Part shown: positions 20,220 to 28,608 of the stretch, piece by piece
Numbering within the stretch: the stretch's first letter is position 1
Layout of the letters: every line of letters starts with the position of its first letter
NCBI RefSeq assembly: GCF_022370755.2
Contig: NZ_CP092364.2
Location: forward strand, 1,240,001 to 1,304,000
Direction: 5' to 3'
Length of the DNA: 64,000 bases
From: Mycolicibacterium goodii
GTDB lineage: Bacteria > Actinomycetota > Actinomycetes > Mycobacteriales > Mycobacteriaceae
Made by a program: the position numbers and the translations under genes
Notes under the pieces: generated by a model
Database searches by the model: none
What the model saw: the letters and a program-made list of their open reading frames with translations, nothing else
What the model was told of the DNA's origin: nothing

Positions 20220-21175
20220 GTGCCATTGCGACAGTTGATCTTTCACGGTGGTATGCCGGCGGCGCCGAGGCCGACGCGGTGGCCGCCGAGGTCGACGCCG
20301 GCCTGCAGCGCGCGGGATTCATCGTCGTCACCGGCCACAACGTCGACCCCGCCCTCGCCGCGCGTGTCCGCGCCGCGAGCCGCGACTTCTTCGCCCTGCC
20401 GGACGCGACGAAGCGGCGGTACTCGGTGCCCGTCGGCGGTCGCGGCTGGATCGGGCCGGGTGCCGAGGCCAACGGGTACGCCGAAGGCACCGAGACACCA
20501 CCCGACCTGAAAGAGAGCTTCAGCCTGGGGTCGGACACCGCGACCGGCGATCCCGAGGTGGACCGGATCTGGTACGCGCCCAACGTCTGGCCCATCGAAG
20601 TGCCCGCGCTGCAGCCGTTGGTGGCCGAATACACCGCCGCGATGCGGAAACTCTCCGACGATTTGTTGGACCTGTTCTCCCACGCCCTCGGGCTCCCCGC
20701 GAATCCCTTTGTGGCGCTTGCAGATCGACCGACGTGGACGATGAACATCAACCACTACCCACCGTTGACCGCCGTGGGGGAGCCCGAGCCAGGCCAGTTC
20801 CGCATCGGTCCGCACACCGACTTCGGAACGGTCACGGTACTCGACCGCGAGCCCGGAGCAGGTGGACTTCAGGTGTACTCCGAGGCCGAGGGCTGGGAGG
20901 ACGCGCCGTGGGAGCCCGGCGCGCTGACCGTCAACATCGGTGACCTGCTGGAGTACTGGAGCGGCCGCCGGTGGCCGTCGGGACGCCACCGCGTGCTGCC
21001 CCCGCAGCCGGACGCCCCTGAAGAGGACCTGGTGTCGTTGATCTACTTCTACGAGGCCAACCACGACGCGGTGGTGACGCCGCTGCAGCCGCCCGTCGGC
21101 CGCACCGCGGGGCTCGAACCGGTCATCTCGTCAGCTTTCATCAAGGAACGCCTCGACGCCATCACCGTGGGGTGA
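20216..21175 (+). CDS. Fe(II)-dependent oxygenase, isopenicillin N synthase / 2-oxoglutarate dioxygenase superfamily
   Basis: The 319 residues have the DIOX_N region (GFIVVTGHNVDPALAARV) and the jelly-roll core with iron ligands His200 and Asp202 (GPHTDFG) and His258 (SGRHRV). The usual Arg-x-Ser that holds 2-oxoglutarate appears as Leu272-Val-Ser274, so co-substrate binding may be unusual. GTG overlaps the cytosine deaminase stop. Thymine-7-hydroxylase belongs to this superfamily, which makes a pyrimidine role possible, but the substrate is inferred only from the neighbour. The last 45 bases overlap the convergent reductase gene. Confidence 0.8.
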   Translation: MSAIATVDLSRWYAGGAEADAVAAEVDAGLQRAGFIVVTGHNVDPALAARVRAASRDFFALPDATKRRYSVPVGGRGWIGPGAEANGYAEGTETPPDLKESFSLGSDTATGDPEVDRIWYAPNVWPIEVPALQPLVAEYTAAMRKLSDDLLDLFSHALGLPANPFVALADRPTWTMNINHYPPLTAVGEPEPGQFRIGPHTDFGTVTVLDREPGAGGLQVYSEAEGWEDAPWEPGALTVNIGDLLEYWSGRRWPSGRHRVLPPQPDAPEEDLVSLIYFYEANHDAVVTPLQPPVGRTAGLEPVISSAFIKERLDAITVG

Positions 21176-22075
21176 CCGCTCGCCGGGCACGGCGTCGAGG
21201 GCCGCGATCGCCTTGTCGCTCAACGTGATGTCACCGGCACGCACGTTCTGCTCCAGGTGATCGACCGACGCCGTGCCGGCGATGAGCAGGATGTTCGGCG
21301 CATGGGCCAACAGCCAGGCGAGGCCGATCTGGGCGGGCGTGACACCCGACTCGGCGGCGATCGTGCGCACCACCGGGTTGTCGGAAACCTTGGGGAAGCC
21401 GGGAAACGCCGAGCCCAGCGGGAAATAGGGCACGAACGCGATGTTCTGCTGCCGCGCGAATCCGAGGAGCTCCTCGCTTGTCCGGTCCAGCAGGTTGTAC
21501 GCGTTCTGGATGCACACGATGCCTGCGGGGGCGGCCCGCCGCGCGGTGTCCAGATCGATGTTGCTCATGCCGATCGCGGCGATCTTGCCCTCGTCGCGCA
21601 GCGCGATCATCTCGGCAAGCTGATCGTCGAGATCGACCACCTGGTCGCCCTCGGCGATCAGGCCCGGGCCGATGTCCGCGCGGCGCAGGTTGGCCACCGC
21701 GATCCGGTCGACGCCCAACTCGGCGAGATCGCGTTCGACGGCAGTTCGTAGTTCGGCGGGCCGCTGCGCGAGAGCGAGCGGCACCGGTCCGGTGGCCGGT
21801 CGCGCGCCGACCTTGCTGACGATCACCAGATCGTCGGGATACGGGGCCAGTGCCCGGCGTATCCGGCGGTTCACCTCGCCGTCGTCGTAAAACGACGCGG
21901 TGTCGATGTGGTTGACGCCCAGTTCGACGGCGCGGCGCAGCAGCGCCACGGCGTCGTCGATGGGCACGCGAGGTCCGAGTGCCATCGCGCCGTAGCCCAC
22001 ACGGGCCACCGGCTGTGTCCCGATCGTGCCGGACCCACCGGGAATGCCAGGACTGCCGGGGCTCTCAGTGGTCAC
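21131..22075 (-). CDS. Aldo/keto reductase
   Basis: NADPH-dependent reductase of carbonyl compounds, 314 residues, (beta/alpha)8 fold. VNHIDTASFYDD contains the catalytic Asp and Tyr, LVIVSKVGA the lysine; the usual catalytic His region reads RIAVANLRR, so the His is not obvious. GMSNID and LIAGTASVDHLEQN are the late cofactor motifs. GTG at 22075 has GAGGAG upstream. It is divergent from the TetR gene across 80 bases carrying two palindromes, so it is the likely target. Its 3' end overlaps the oxygenase gene by 45 bases. Confidence 0.85.
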   Translation of the reverse strand: MTTESPGSPGIPGGSGTIGTQPVARVGYGAMALGPRVPIDDAVALLRRAVELGVNHIDTASFYDDGEVNRRIRRALAPYPDDLVIVSKVGARPATGPVPLALAQRPAELRTAVERDLAELGVDRIAVANLRRADIGPGLIAEGDQVVDLDDQLAEMIALRDEGKIAAIGMSNIDLDTARRAAPAGIVCIQNAYNLLDRTSEELLGFARQQNIAFVPYFPLGSAFPGFPKVSDNPVVRTIAAESGVTPAQIGLAWLLAHAPNILLIAGTASVDHLEQNVRAGDITLSDKAIAALDAVPGERSPHGDGVEAFLDES

Positions 22076-22105
22076 AGAAATTCTCCTCGTGCCATACTCC
22101 GAAAT

Positions 22106-22153
22106 GCGGAGGACCCTCCGCTTTACCAACGTAACAAACCGGAGGTGCCTCCG
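22106..22153. promoter_or_regulatory. Twin TetR operators (CGGAGGnnCCTCCG)
   Basis: Copy 1 is gcggagg-ac-cctccgc at 22106-22121; copy 2 is cggagg-tg-cctccg at 22140-22153. Centres are about 33 bases apart, roughly three helical turns. Copy 2 covers the ribosome-binding site of the TetR gene and ends two bases before its ATG. Confidence 0.75.
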
Positions 22154-22155
22154 CG

Positions 22156-22713
22156 ATGGCTGAGCGGGCCGACGTCAGACGCAACCGTGAACGCCTGCTG
22201 GATGCGGCGGCGACCGCATTCGGGGCCGCCGAGACCACCGCCGCGCCGGTGTCGCTCGAAGCGATCGCGCGCGCCGCGGGCGTGGGTATCGGCACGCTCT
22301 ACCGCCATTTCCCCACGCGTGAGGCGCTTGTCGAGGCCGTGTACCGGGCGGAGTTGGCGGAGGTGTGCGGTTGCGCCGCCGAGTTGCTCGACACGCACCC
22401 GCCCGCCCTGGCACTGCGCCGCTGGATGGATCGTTACGCCGCGTTCGTCGGGGCGAAGCGTGGGATGGCCGAGTCGTTACTCGTGGTCCTCGAGTCCGGT
22501 TCGATCGACCGCAACGAGACCCGCGAGCGGATCGTCGCGGCCGTCGGCCTCCTGGTCGATGCGTGCGCCGCCGCCGGTGTCCTCCGCGCCGCCGTCCGCG
22601 CCGACGATGTGGTGTCGAGCCTGCTGGGAATCTGCATCGCAAGCGGCTCGGTCGAGCAGACGCAGCGGCTGCTGGACCTGCTGCAGGCCGGCATCGTGGT
22701 CACGGAGTGCTGA
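22156..22713 (+). CDS. TetR-family transcriptional repressor
   Basis: The 185-residue protein has an N-terminal helix-turn-helix (LLDAAATAFG ... VSLEAIARAAGVGIGTLYRHFPTREALVEAVY) and a variable ligand domain of the kind seen beside reductases. It starts immediately after a palindrome that overlaps its own ribosome-binding site, so autorepression is likely, together with control of the divergent aldo/keto reductase. Confidence 0.92.
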   Translation: MAERADVRRNRERLLDAAATAFGAAETTAAPVSLEAIARAAGVGIGTLYRHFPTREALVEAVYRAELAEVCGCAAELLDTHPPALALRRWMDRYAAFVGAKRGMAESLLVVLESGSIDRNETRERIVAAVGLLVDACAAAGVLRAAVRADDVVSSLLGICIASGSVEQTQRLLDLLQAGIVVTEC

Positions 22714-22731
22714 CACGTTAGGGTTAGCCGC

Positions 22732-23211
22732 ATGCGCGTCTACGTCGGTGCCGATCACGCCGGTTTCGAGTTCAAGAAAACGATCATCGCCCACCTGGAG
22801 AAGAACGGCCACGAGCCCGTCGACTGCGGGGCATACGAGTACGACGCCGACGACGACTACCCGGCGTTCTGCATCGCCGCGGCGGAGAAGACCGTCGCCG
22901 ATCCGGGCAGCCTCGGTATCGTCCTCGGCGGGTCGGGCAACGGTGAGCAGATCGCCGCGAACAAGGTGCCCGGTGCACGCGCCGCGCTGGCCTGGAGCGT
23001 CGAAACCGCGAAACTGGCGCGCGAGCACAACAACGCGAACGTGGTCGGCATCGGTGGCCGGATGCACACCACCGAGGAGGCGCTCGCGATCGTCGACGCG
23101 TTCCTGACCACCCCGTGGTCGGAGGCCGAGCGGCACCAGCGCCGCATCGACATCCTCGCCGAGTACGAACGCACGCACGTCGCACCCGCGGTTCCGGGCG
23201 CGCCGGCCTGA
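22732..23211 (+). CDS. rpiB: Ribose-5-phosphate isomerase B
   Basis: Interconverts ribulose 5-phosphate and ribose 5-phosphate in the pentose phosphate pathway. The 159 residues show MRVYVGADHAGFEFK, DDYPAFC, GSGNGEQIAANKVPGARAAL and the C-terminal HQRRIDILAEYE, all standard for the LacAB/RpiB family and close to Rv2465c. A base-excision glycosylase gene follows after 15 bases. Confidence 0.96.
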   Translation: MRVYVGADHAGFEFKKTIIAHLEKNGHEPVDCGAYEYDADDDYPAFCIAAAEKTVADPGSLGIVLGGSGNGEQIAANKVPGARAALAWSVETAKLAREHNNANVVGIGGRMHTTEEALAIVDAFLTTPWSEAERHQRRIDILAEYERTHVAPAVPGAPA

Positions 23212-23226
23212 CCGCGAGCGTCTTCG

Positions 23227-24033
23227 GTGCCTGAGGGGCACACCCTGCACCGGCTCGCCCGGTTGCACCAACGTCGGTTCGGTCGGACCGCCGTCGTCGT
23301 CTCGAGCCCGCAGGGCCGGTTCGCCGACGGCGCCGCGGCGGTCAGCGGTCACATCTTCAAACGGGCGAGTGCATGGGGCAAGCATCTGTTCCACCACTAC
23401 GACGGTGGCCGCGTGGTGCACATCCACCTGGGTCTGTACGGCGCGTTCACCGAGTGGCCCGTGCCCGAAGAACCGGCACTGCCACTGCCGGTGGGGCAGG
23501 TCCGGATGCGCATGGTCGGTGCGCAGTACGGCACCGACCTGCGCGGGCCGACGGTGTGTGAGCTGATCGCCGAACCCGAGATCGTCGACGTCATCGCCAA
23601 ACTCGGACCCGACCCGTTGCGCCCCGACGCCGACCCGTCCCTGGCCTGGAAGCGGATCTCCAAGTCGCGCAGGCCGATCGGGGCGCTGCTGATGGACCAG
23701 ACAGTGATCGCCGGCGTCGGCAACGTCTACCGCAGCGAGCTGCTGTTCCGCCACGGCATCGACCCCTACCTGCCGGGCACGCAACTCGACGCGGCCGAAT
23801 TCGAGGCGATCTGGACCGATCTCGTCGCACTCATGAAGATCGGTGTGCGGCGCGGCAAGATCGTCGTCGTCCGGCCCGAACACGACCACGGCGCACCTTC
23901 CTACCGGACCGGCCGACCACGCACCTACGTCTACCGCAGGGCGGGTGAGCCGTGCCGCATCTGCGGCACGGGCGTGCGCACCGCCGAACTGGAGGGCCGA
24001 AACCTGTTCTGGTGCCCGACCTGTCAGTCCTGA
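23227..24033 (+). CDS. nei: Fpg/Nei-family DNA glycosylase (endonuclease VIII type, Nei1)
   Basis: Removes oxidised bases and nicks the abasic site. After removal of the initiator the protein begins PEGHTLHRLAR, with catalytic Pro2 and Glu3. GALLMDQTVIAGVGNVYRSE is the helix-two-turn-helix, and a C-terminal zinc finger uses CRIC and CPTC. The 268-residue length and PEGHT start mark Nei rather than MutM (PELPEVE). GTG start at 23227. Synteny with Rv2464c supports Nei1. Confidence 0.93.
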   Translation: MPEGHTLHRLARLHQRRFGRTAVVVSSPQGRFADGAAAVSGHIFKRASAWGKHLFHHYDGGRVVHIHLGLYGAFTEWPVPEEPALPLPVGQVRMRMVGAQYGTDLRGPTVCELIAEPEIVDVIAKLGPDPLRPDADPSLAWKRISKSRRPIGALLMDQTVIAGVGNVYRSELLFRHGIDPYLPGTQLDAAEFEAIWTDLVALMKIGVRRGKIVVVRPEHDHGAPSYRTGRPRTYVYRRAGEPCRICGTGVRTAELEGRNLFWCPTCQS

Positions 24034-24070
24034 TTGGGCGAGACGTCCGTAGGCGCGGCACAATTTCGGG

Positions 24071-25768
24071 GTGGAACTGCTACTGGTCGTCGTCGGAGCG
24101 ATCCTCGTCACAGCCATCGCCCACCACCGCGGGTTCGAACCCGCGCTGATGATCGTGGTGGTCGGCAGCGCAGTGTCTTTCCTCCCGGAGTTCGAACCGC
24201 CCGAACTCGATTCGCACATCCTGCTGTCCGTGGTGCTGCCCCCGCTGCTGTACTCGGCCGCGCTCAACTTCTCGTTTCCGACGTTCCTGCGCCACATTCG
24301 GCCCATCCTCGGTCTCGGTGTCGGACTCGTCGTCGTGTCGGCGTTTGCGGTTGCGGCGGTGTCCTCGTGGCTGGTGATCGTGCCATTGACGTTCGCGACG
24401 GCGTTGGTGCTCGGCGCGATCGTGGCGCCGCCGGACGCGGTCACCGCAGTGGCGGTGGGCCGCAAACTCGGTCTGCCGAAACGGATGATGGCGATCCTGA
24501 CCGGCGAGAGCCTCATCAACGACGCCGCTGCGCTGACGCTGTTCTCCATCGCGGTGACCCACGTGGCCGGTGGCCACACCTTCATCGAGAACCCGTTTCT
24601 GCTGTTCGGTTACAGTGCGACCGTCGGCCCGCTTGTCGGCGCGGTGCTCGGATACGTGACGTTGTGGATCCGCAAGCGGCTGGCCAATCCCGGGCTGGAG
24701 ACCGTCCAGGGGCTCGTGGTGCCGTTTGCGGCCTTCATCACCGCCGAGGAACTGCACGCCTCCGGCGTACTGGCGGTCGTGGTGGCCGGATTCGTCGTCG
24801 GCAACGGCAATCTCGGCGCGGGCTACCAGACGCGGCTGCAGGAACGCTACGTGTGGAACTCGGTCGACGTGCTGCTGGAGGCGTTCGTATTCGCCTATAT
24901 CGGCCTGCATCTGCGGTTCGTGCTGGAAGACCTCAAGGAGGCACACGAGTCGCTCACCGAGGTGATCACCGCCTCGGCCGTGGTGCTGCTGATCGTGCTC
25001 GTGATCCGTCCGCTGTCGGTGTTCGCGATCTTCGGACGCAACAAGCTGTCGAGACACGTCGAGAAGAAGTTCAGCGTCCCGGCTCCGGAGGGCGGTCGGA
25101 GTTCGCTGGGCGCAGCGGTCCGCAGGAAGCGCGAGAAGCGCAAGGGCAACTGGCGCACCCTGGTCGACCGGCGCACGTTGAGCTGGCAGGAGAACGTCGT
25201 GCTGTCCTGGACCGGCATGCGCGGTGTGGTCACGCTGGCGGCCGCGGCCGCGATCCCGGTGACGACGGAATCCGGCGAACCGTTCCCCGAACGCGCCACC
25301 ATCCAGGCGATCGCGTTCGTCGTGGCCGTCGGCACGCTGCTGCTGCAGGGCTCCACGCTGCCGTGGCTCATCCGCAGGCTGCGCATCTCGCGCTTCAACG
25401 ACGACCACGAGGCCGACCGCGCCGAGGAGGTCAAGGCCGAGCGCGTGGTCCACGAGGCCGCCGAAGAAGTCCTGGCCGGTTTCCATGAGAACCCGCCGGC
25501 GGGCCTCAACCCGGCACTGGTGGAGGAGATCTACAACCGGATCGCGCGGCACACCCAGGACGTCGACGAGATGCCCGATCCCGAGGCGCCCATCAAGCGG
25601 GCCACGGCGTTCACCGCGCTGTACCGCGACGTGCTTGCCGCGCAGCGGGCCGCGCTCATCGAAGAGCGGGACGCGGGCAACATCGAGGACGAGGCCGTGC
25701 GGGCCATGCTGGAACGGCTCGATCTACAGGAGGCCGGCGTCACGGCCCGCCTGGAGAGCCGACTCTGA
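24071..25768 (+). CDS. Na+/H+ antiporter, CPA1 (NhaP) family
   Basis: A 565-residue membrane protein with about 12 helices. VVLPPLLYSAALN, GAIVAPPDAVTAVAVGRKLG and TGESLINDAAALTLF carry the family acidic residues, including the Asn-Asp pair of the ion site. WTGMRGVVTLAAAAAIP is the conserved late helix. A C-terminal cytoplasmic tail of about 130 residues, rich in Glu/Arg/Ala helices, is probably regulatory. It exchanges Na+ or K+ for protons. GTG start at 24071. Confidence 0.92.
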   Translation: MELLLVVVGAILVTAIAHHRGFEPALMIVVVGSAVSFLPEFEPPELDSHILLSVVLPPLLYSAALNFSFPTFLRHIRPILGLGVGLVVVSAFAVAAVSSWLVIVPLTFATALVLGAIVAPPDAVTAVAVGRKLGLPKRMMAILTGESLINDAAALTLFSIAVTHVAGGHTFIENPFLLFGYSATVGPLVGAVLGYVTLWIRKRLANPGLETVQGLVVPFAAFITAEELHASGVLAVVVAGFVVGNGNLGAGYQTRLQERYVWNSVDVLLEAFVFAYIGLHLRFVLEDLKEAHESLTEVITASAVVLLIVLVIRPLSVFAIFGRNKLSRHVEKKFSVPAPEGGRSSLGAAVRRKREKRKGNWRTLVDRRTLSWQENVVLSWTGMRGVVTLAAAAAIPVTTESGEPFPERATIQAIAFVVAVGTLLLQGSTLPWLIRRLRISRFNDDHEADRAEEVKAERVVHEAAEEVLAGFHENPPAGLNPALVEEIYNRIARHTQDVDEMPDPEAPIKRATAFTALYRDVLAAQRAALIEERDAGNIEDEAVRAMLERLDLQEAGVTARLESRL

Positions 25769-25800
25769 GCGGTGGCGCTCCGGTCGTGCCCGAAAGGGCC

Positions 25801-26601
25801 TCAGAACCCGCCGAAGTCACCGCCGAAATCGCCCCAGTCGCCGCCGGTGTCCATGCCGCCCCAGTCGCCGGCGGTGTCCGCGCCGCCCCAGTCGCCACCG
25901 CCGTCGAAGCCACCGTCCTGGCCGGCGGCAAGGCCGTCGGCGTAGCCGTCACCGTAACCGGCCTCGAAGCCCTGGGCCCCGTAGTCGACGCCGTGCATCC
26001 CGGAGAACAGGGCGTCGAACAGCAGCACCGATCCGAGGCCCCACGCGCCTGCGATCAGCGCGGGCTTCCACCAGGGCTCGGAGTACCAGCCCGCGGGCAC
26101 CGGGCGTCCGGCCACGCGACCGCCGGGGTAGTAGTTCGGGGTACGCGGAGACGGCGCCGGGGAGGCCTCGATCTCGCGGCCGTCGAAGTTGATGCGACGG
26201 TCCTCGGTGACCGCACCCGCCGATTTCTGGCCTGCCAGCGATTCCAGTTCGGGGCCGGGATCCATACCCATCGCGGTGCGCGCGGCGCGCACGTAGTACA
26301 GGCCCTCGATGGCGCTTTCCTTCGCCAGCGCCGCCTGTTTCACCGTCGTCGCCTGGTCGATCTGCGACGAGGCCGCCGTGTAGCGCTCAGATGCGTCCGC
26401 GAGCGCCTGCTTGGACGCCTCGTCGTTTCCGGTGAGGTTGAGCACCTGGCCGCCGAGACGCTCGATGACGCGACGCGCGTCGGCCTTGGCGTCGGCCAGT
26501 GACTCAGCGGTGCGCCGCCCCGTCGCCCGCGATGAGCTGTAGACCGCGAACGCGATCGCTCCGATGACAAGGACGATGAGTAGCAGCAGGACGCCGTTCA
26601 T
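25801..26601 (-). CDS. DUF1542-like membrane protein with Gly/Asp-rich C-terminus (266 aa)
   Basis: An N-terminal helix (GVLLLLIVLVIGAIAFAVY) anchors the protein. Residues from about 25 to 130 are Ala/Glu-rich and helical (RRTAESLADAKADARRVIERL), followed by a second hydrophobic stretch (ALIAGAWGLGSVLLFDALFSG). The tail contains three 9-residue copies of the pattern GDWGGxDT. The ATG at 26601 is chosen because the first helix starts just after it. Function unknown; I make no assignment beyond the domain resemblance. Confidence 0.75.
   Translation of the reverse strand: MNGVLLLLIVLVIGAIAFAVYSSSRATGRRTAESLADAKADARRVIERLGGQVLNLTGNDEASKQALADASERYTAASSQIDQATTVKQAALAKESAIEGLYYVRAARTAMGMDPGPELESLAGQKSAGAVTEDRRINFDGREIEASPAPSPRTPNYYPGGRVAGRPVPAGWYSEPWWKPALIAGAWGLGSVLLFDALFSGMHGVDYGAQGFEAGYGDGYADGLAAGQDGGFDGGGDWGGADTAGDWGGMDTGGDWGDFGGDFGGF
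25831..25896. repeat. 27-bp in-frame tandem repeats encoding GDWGG units
   Basis: The core gccccagtcgcc recurs at 25831-25842, 25858-25869 and 25885-25896, a strict 27-base period (9 codons) inside the DUF1542-like gene. Such repeats can expand or contract. Confidence 0.7.
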
Positions 26602-26652
26602 GCCGTCCAGCCTACCCACAGGAAAGCACGGTTCCCGGGGTGCGAACAGGCG

Positions 26653-27837
26653 TCAGATTACGCCGAGAGCTGAGTAAACCTCGTTGGACAGCGCGACTGT
26701 TCGCGGGTCGGCGTTGCACTTCGTCGCGTCGAAGTGGTTCATGACGTACGCGTAGCCGATGCGGTGCTCCAGGTCGACGAACGCGAACGATCCACCGGAG
26801 CCGCCATGGCCGAATGTGCGCCGGTTCGGCCCGGCCACGCCGCGCTGGTTGAGCATGTACCCGAGGCCCCAACCGTGGTCGGCCACGCGGGGACCGAGCA
26901 CCAGATCGGCCTCGAATCCGCCCTGCGACACCCGGCAGCGCTCCATCAGCTCCCGGCTCAGCAGTTTCTCCTGGGCCAGCGCGTTGTAGAACGTCGCCAT
27001 GCCCAACGCCGAGACGTGGCCGTTGGTGCTGGGAAACTCGGCGGTGCGCCACGCGCTGAGGTCGTGCACGCCGAGTTCGTCGTCGGGCACGAAGTCCATC
27101 GACACCGCGAACCCGGCCATCGGATGGTCGTCGAGCGATGTCGGTCGGGGCAGCCCGAAATCGGCCAGCACGCCGCGCACCGTCGGCTTGTTGACCATTT
27201 CCGCGCACCGGCGATGCTCGCTGCGCGGCAGACCGATGTGGATGTCGGCGCCCAGCGGCTCGGCGATCTCGGTACGCAGATACTGGCCCAGCGTGCGGCC
27301 CGTGACGCGTCGTACCAACTCCCCGAGGATGAACCCGAACGTGACCACCTGATAGCCCTGCGCGGTGCCCGGCGGCCACCACGGCTCGGACGCCGCGATG
27401 CGCGTGCACACCGCGTCCCAGTCGGTGATCTCACGCCAGTCCATGGGTTCGCGTGGCCCGATCGTGCCGGAGCGGTGCGCGAGCACCGACGCGACGGTGA
27501 TGTCCCGCTTGCCGGCCTGCGCGAACTCCGGCCAGTACCGGGCGACGGGTGCGTCGAGATCGATCTCCCCGCGGTCGGCCAGCAGGTGGATGCACGTGGA
27601 GGTCAGGCCCTTCGAGCCGGAGTAGACGCTCGCCAGGGTGTCCTCGCGCCATGGCCGGGTCCGCGCCGCGTCGGCGTGCCCGCCCCACAGGCTGACGACG
27701 AGGTCACCTTCGACCCAGACCGCGACGGCGGCGCCGACCTCATTGCGCTCGGTGAAGTTCTGCTCGAACGCGGTACGGACCCGCTCGAATCCGGGCGCGC
27801 ATGTGCCCGAGATCGGTATCGCGAGCTGAGCGGTCAA
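26653..27837 (-). CDS. lipP: Serine esterase/beta-lactamase-fold hydrolase (LipP-like)
   Basis: A class-C-beta-lactamase-fold hydrolase that in this group usually cleaves esters. Ser73-Gly-Ser-Lys76 is the SxxK nucleophile motif, GYQVVTFGF supplies the tyrosine, and FGHGGSGG is the late conserved loop. With the TTG start at 27837, which has GGAGGA just upstream, the protein is 394 residues, the length I recall for M. tuberculosis LipP (Rv2463). An in-frame GTG at 27924 is the alternative. No signal peptide is evident. Confidence 0.83.
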   Translation of the reverse strand: MTAQLAIPISGTCAPGFERVRTAFEQNFTERNEVGAAVAVWVEGDLVVSLWGGHADAARTRPWREDTLASVYSGSKGLTSTCIHLLADRGEIDLDAPVARYWPEFAQAGKRDITVASVLAHRSGTIGPREPMDWREITDWDAVCTRIAASEPWWPPGTAQGYQVVTFGFILGELVRRVTGRTLGQYLRTEIAEPLGADIHIGLPRSEHRRCAEMVNKPTVRGVLADFGLPRPTSLDDHPMAGFAVSMDFVPDDELGVHDLSAWRTAEFPSTNGHVSALGMATFYNALAQEKLLSRELMERCRVSQGGFEADLVLGPRVADHGWGLGYMLNQRGVAGPNRRTFGHGGSGGSFAFVDLEHRIGYAYVMNHFDATKCNADPRTVALSNEVYSALGVI

Positions 27838-28071
27838 CGATCCTCCTGGGCGCGATTCGGCGTCCAAGGTGCGGACGAGCCATTCCGGCCGATAGTAGGG
27901 CGGTCCGCTGGGTGAATCCTCCACCGGAATCGGATCGTTACAGCCTCGACACGCGTCGGTGTCGTGTCCTGAGCCGGCCTGGTTCGCCGATTTCCACTCG
28001 AGGGTCGTGAATCCAGACGGATCGCGACCCTGGCGCAGAAATCGATGACGCGAGACATGACGGGACGAGGG
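27838..28071. other. Intergenic region, esterase / MmpS-like gene
   Basis: About 230 bases with no supported gene. A short inverted repeat, cgacac and gtgtcg around six bases, lies at 27947-27964. It would hold the esterase promoter on the minus strand. I see nothing stronger. Confidence 0.4.
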
Positions 28072-28575
28072 TCACCTCCTGGCGTCTGGATTGACGCCCA
28101 AGCACACCACCTGCTTGCCCGGGGAAGCAGTCTTCGTCACGATCACTTGACCGTTCACGGTTGCCGAGCACGTCACGGTGTCGTCCTCGGTAGCGGGAAA
28201 GGCATCCAGGACGAAGGCGTTCTGGGAGCCGCTCAAGGTGATCTCCCGGGCCCACGGCAAGGCGGCACTGTCGTCGCGGAAGATGTTGCCCCCGTCCTCG
28301 GTTGCCCAGTACCGGATTGTTGCGGACGTGCCGGTGCCGGTGACCTCGAAGGTCACGGTCCAGTCGCGGTTCGCATAGAGCGTGTGCGCGACCACGCCAC
28401 CGGCAACCACGACGATGACGGCCAGGAGTGCGAGCAGTACCCACAGCCCGGTCTTTTTCCGCTTGGGTGTCGGAGGCGGCGGGTGATGGCCAGGCGGGTA
28501 AGGCTGACCGTAACAAGGCTGAGGTGGTAGATGCTGCCACCCATTTCGGGGTTGGCCGGGGTATGGCTGGTTCAT
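28072..28575 (-). CDS. MmpS-like membrane-anchored protein, copy 2 (167 aa)
   Basis: A Pro/Tyr/Gln-rich cytoplasmic head (NQPYPGQPRNGW ... HHPPPPTPKRKK) leads to one membrane helix (LWVLLALLAVIVVVAGGVVA) and an outer beta-rich domain, WTVTFEVTGTGTSATIRY ... ALPWAREITLSG ... DTVTCSATVNGQVI, which is the MmpS fold with two conserved cysteines. MmpS proteins normally work with MmpL transporters, but no mmpL is in the window. It is a tandem duplicate of the next gene upstream, 33 bases away. Confidence 0.75.
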   Translation of the reverse strand: MNQPYPGQPRNGWQHLPPQPCYGQPYPPGHHPPPPTPKRKKTGLWVLLALLAVIVVVAGGVVAHTLYANRDWTVTFEVTGTGTSATIRYWATEDGGNIFRDDSAALPWAREITLSGSQNAFVLDAFPATEDDTVTCSATVNGQVIVTKTASPGKQVVCLGVNPDARR

Positions 28576-28608
28576 CGCGCCCCCTTCGAAGATTTGAGCG
28601 TCTGCGCG

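Noticed and set aside
22477..24585. 702-codon open frame on the minus strand across rpiB, nei and the antiporter
   Set aside because: It covers three real genes in antisense and has low-complexity composition. No motif or plausible start context.
25788..25799. GCCC-GAAA-GGGC mini-hairpin between the antiporter and DUF1542-like genes
   Set aside because: Four base pairs only; too short to list as a terminator.
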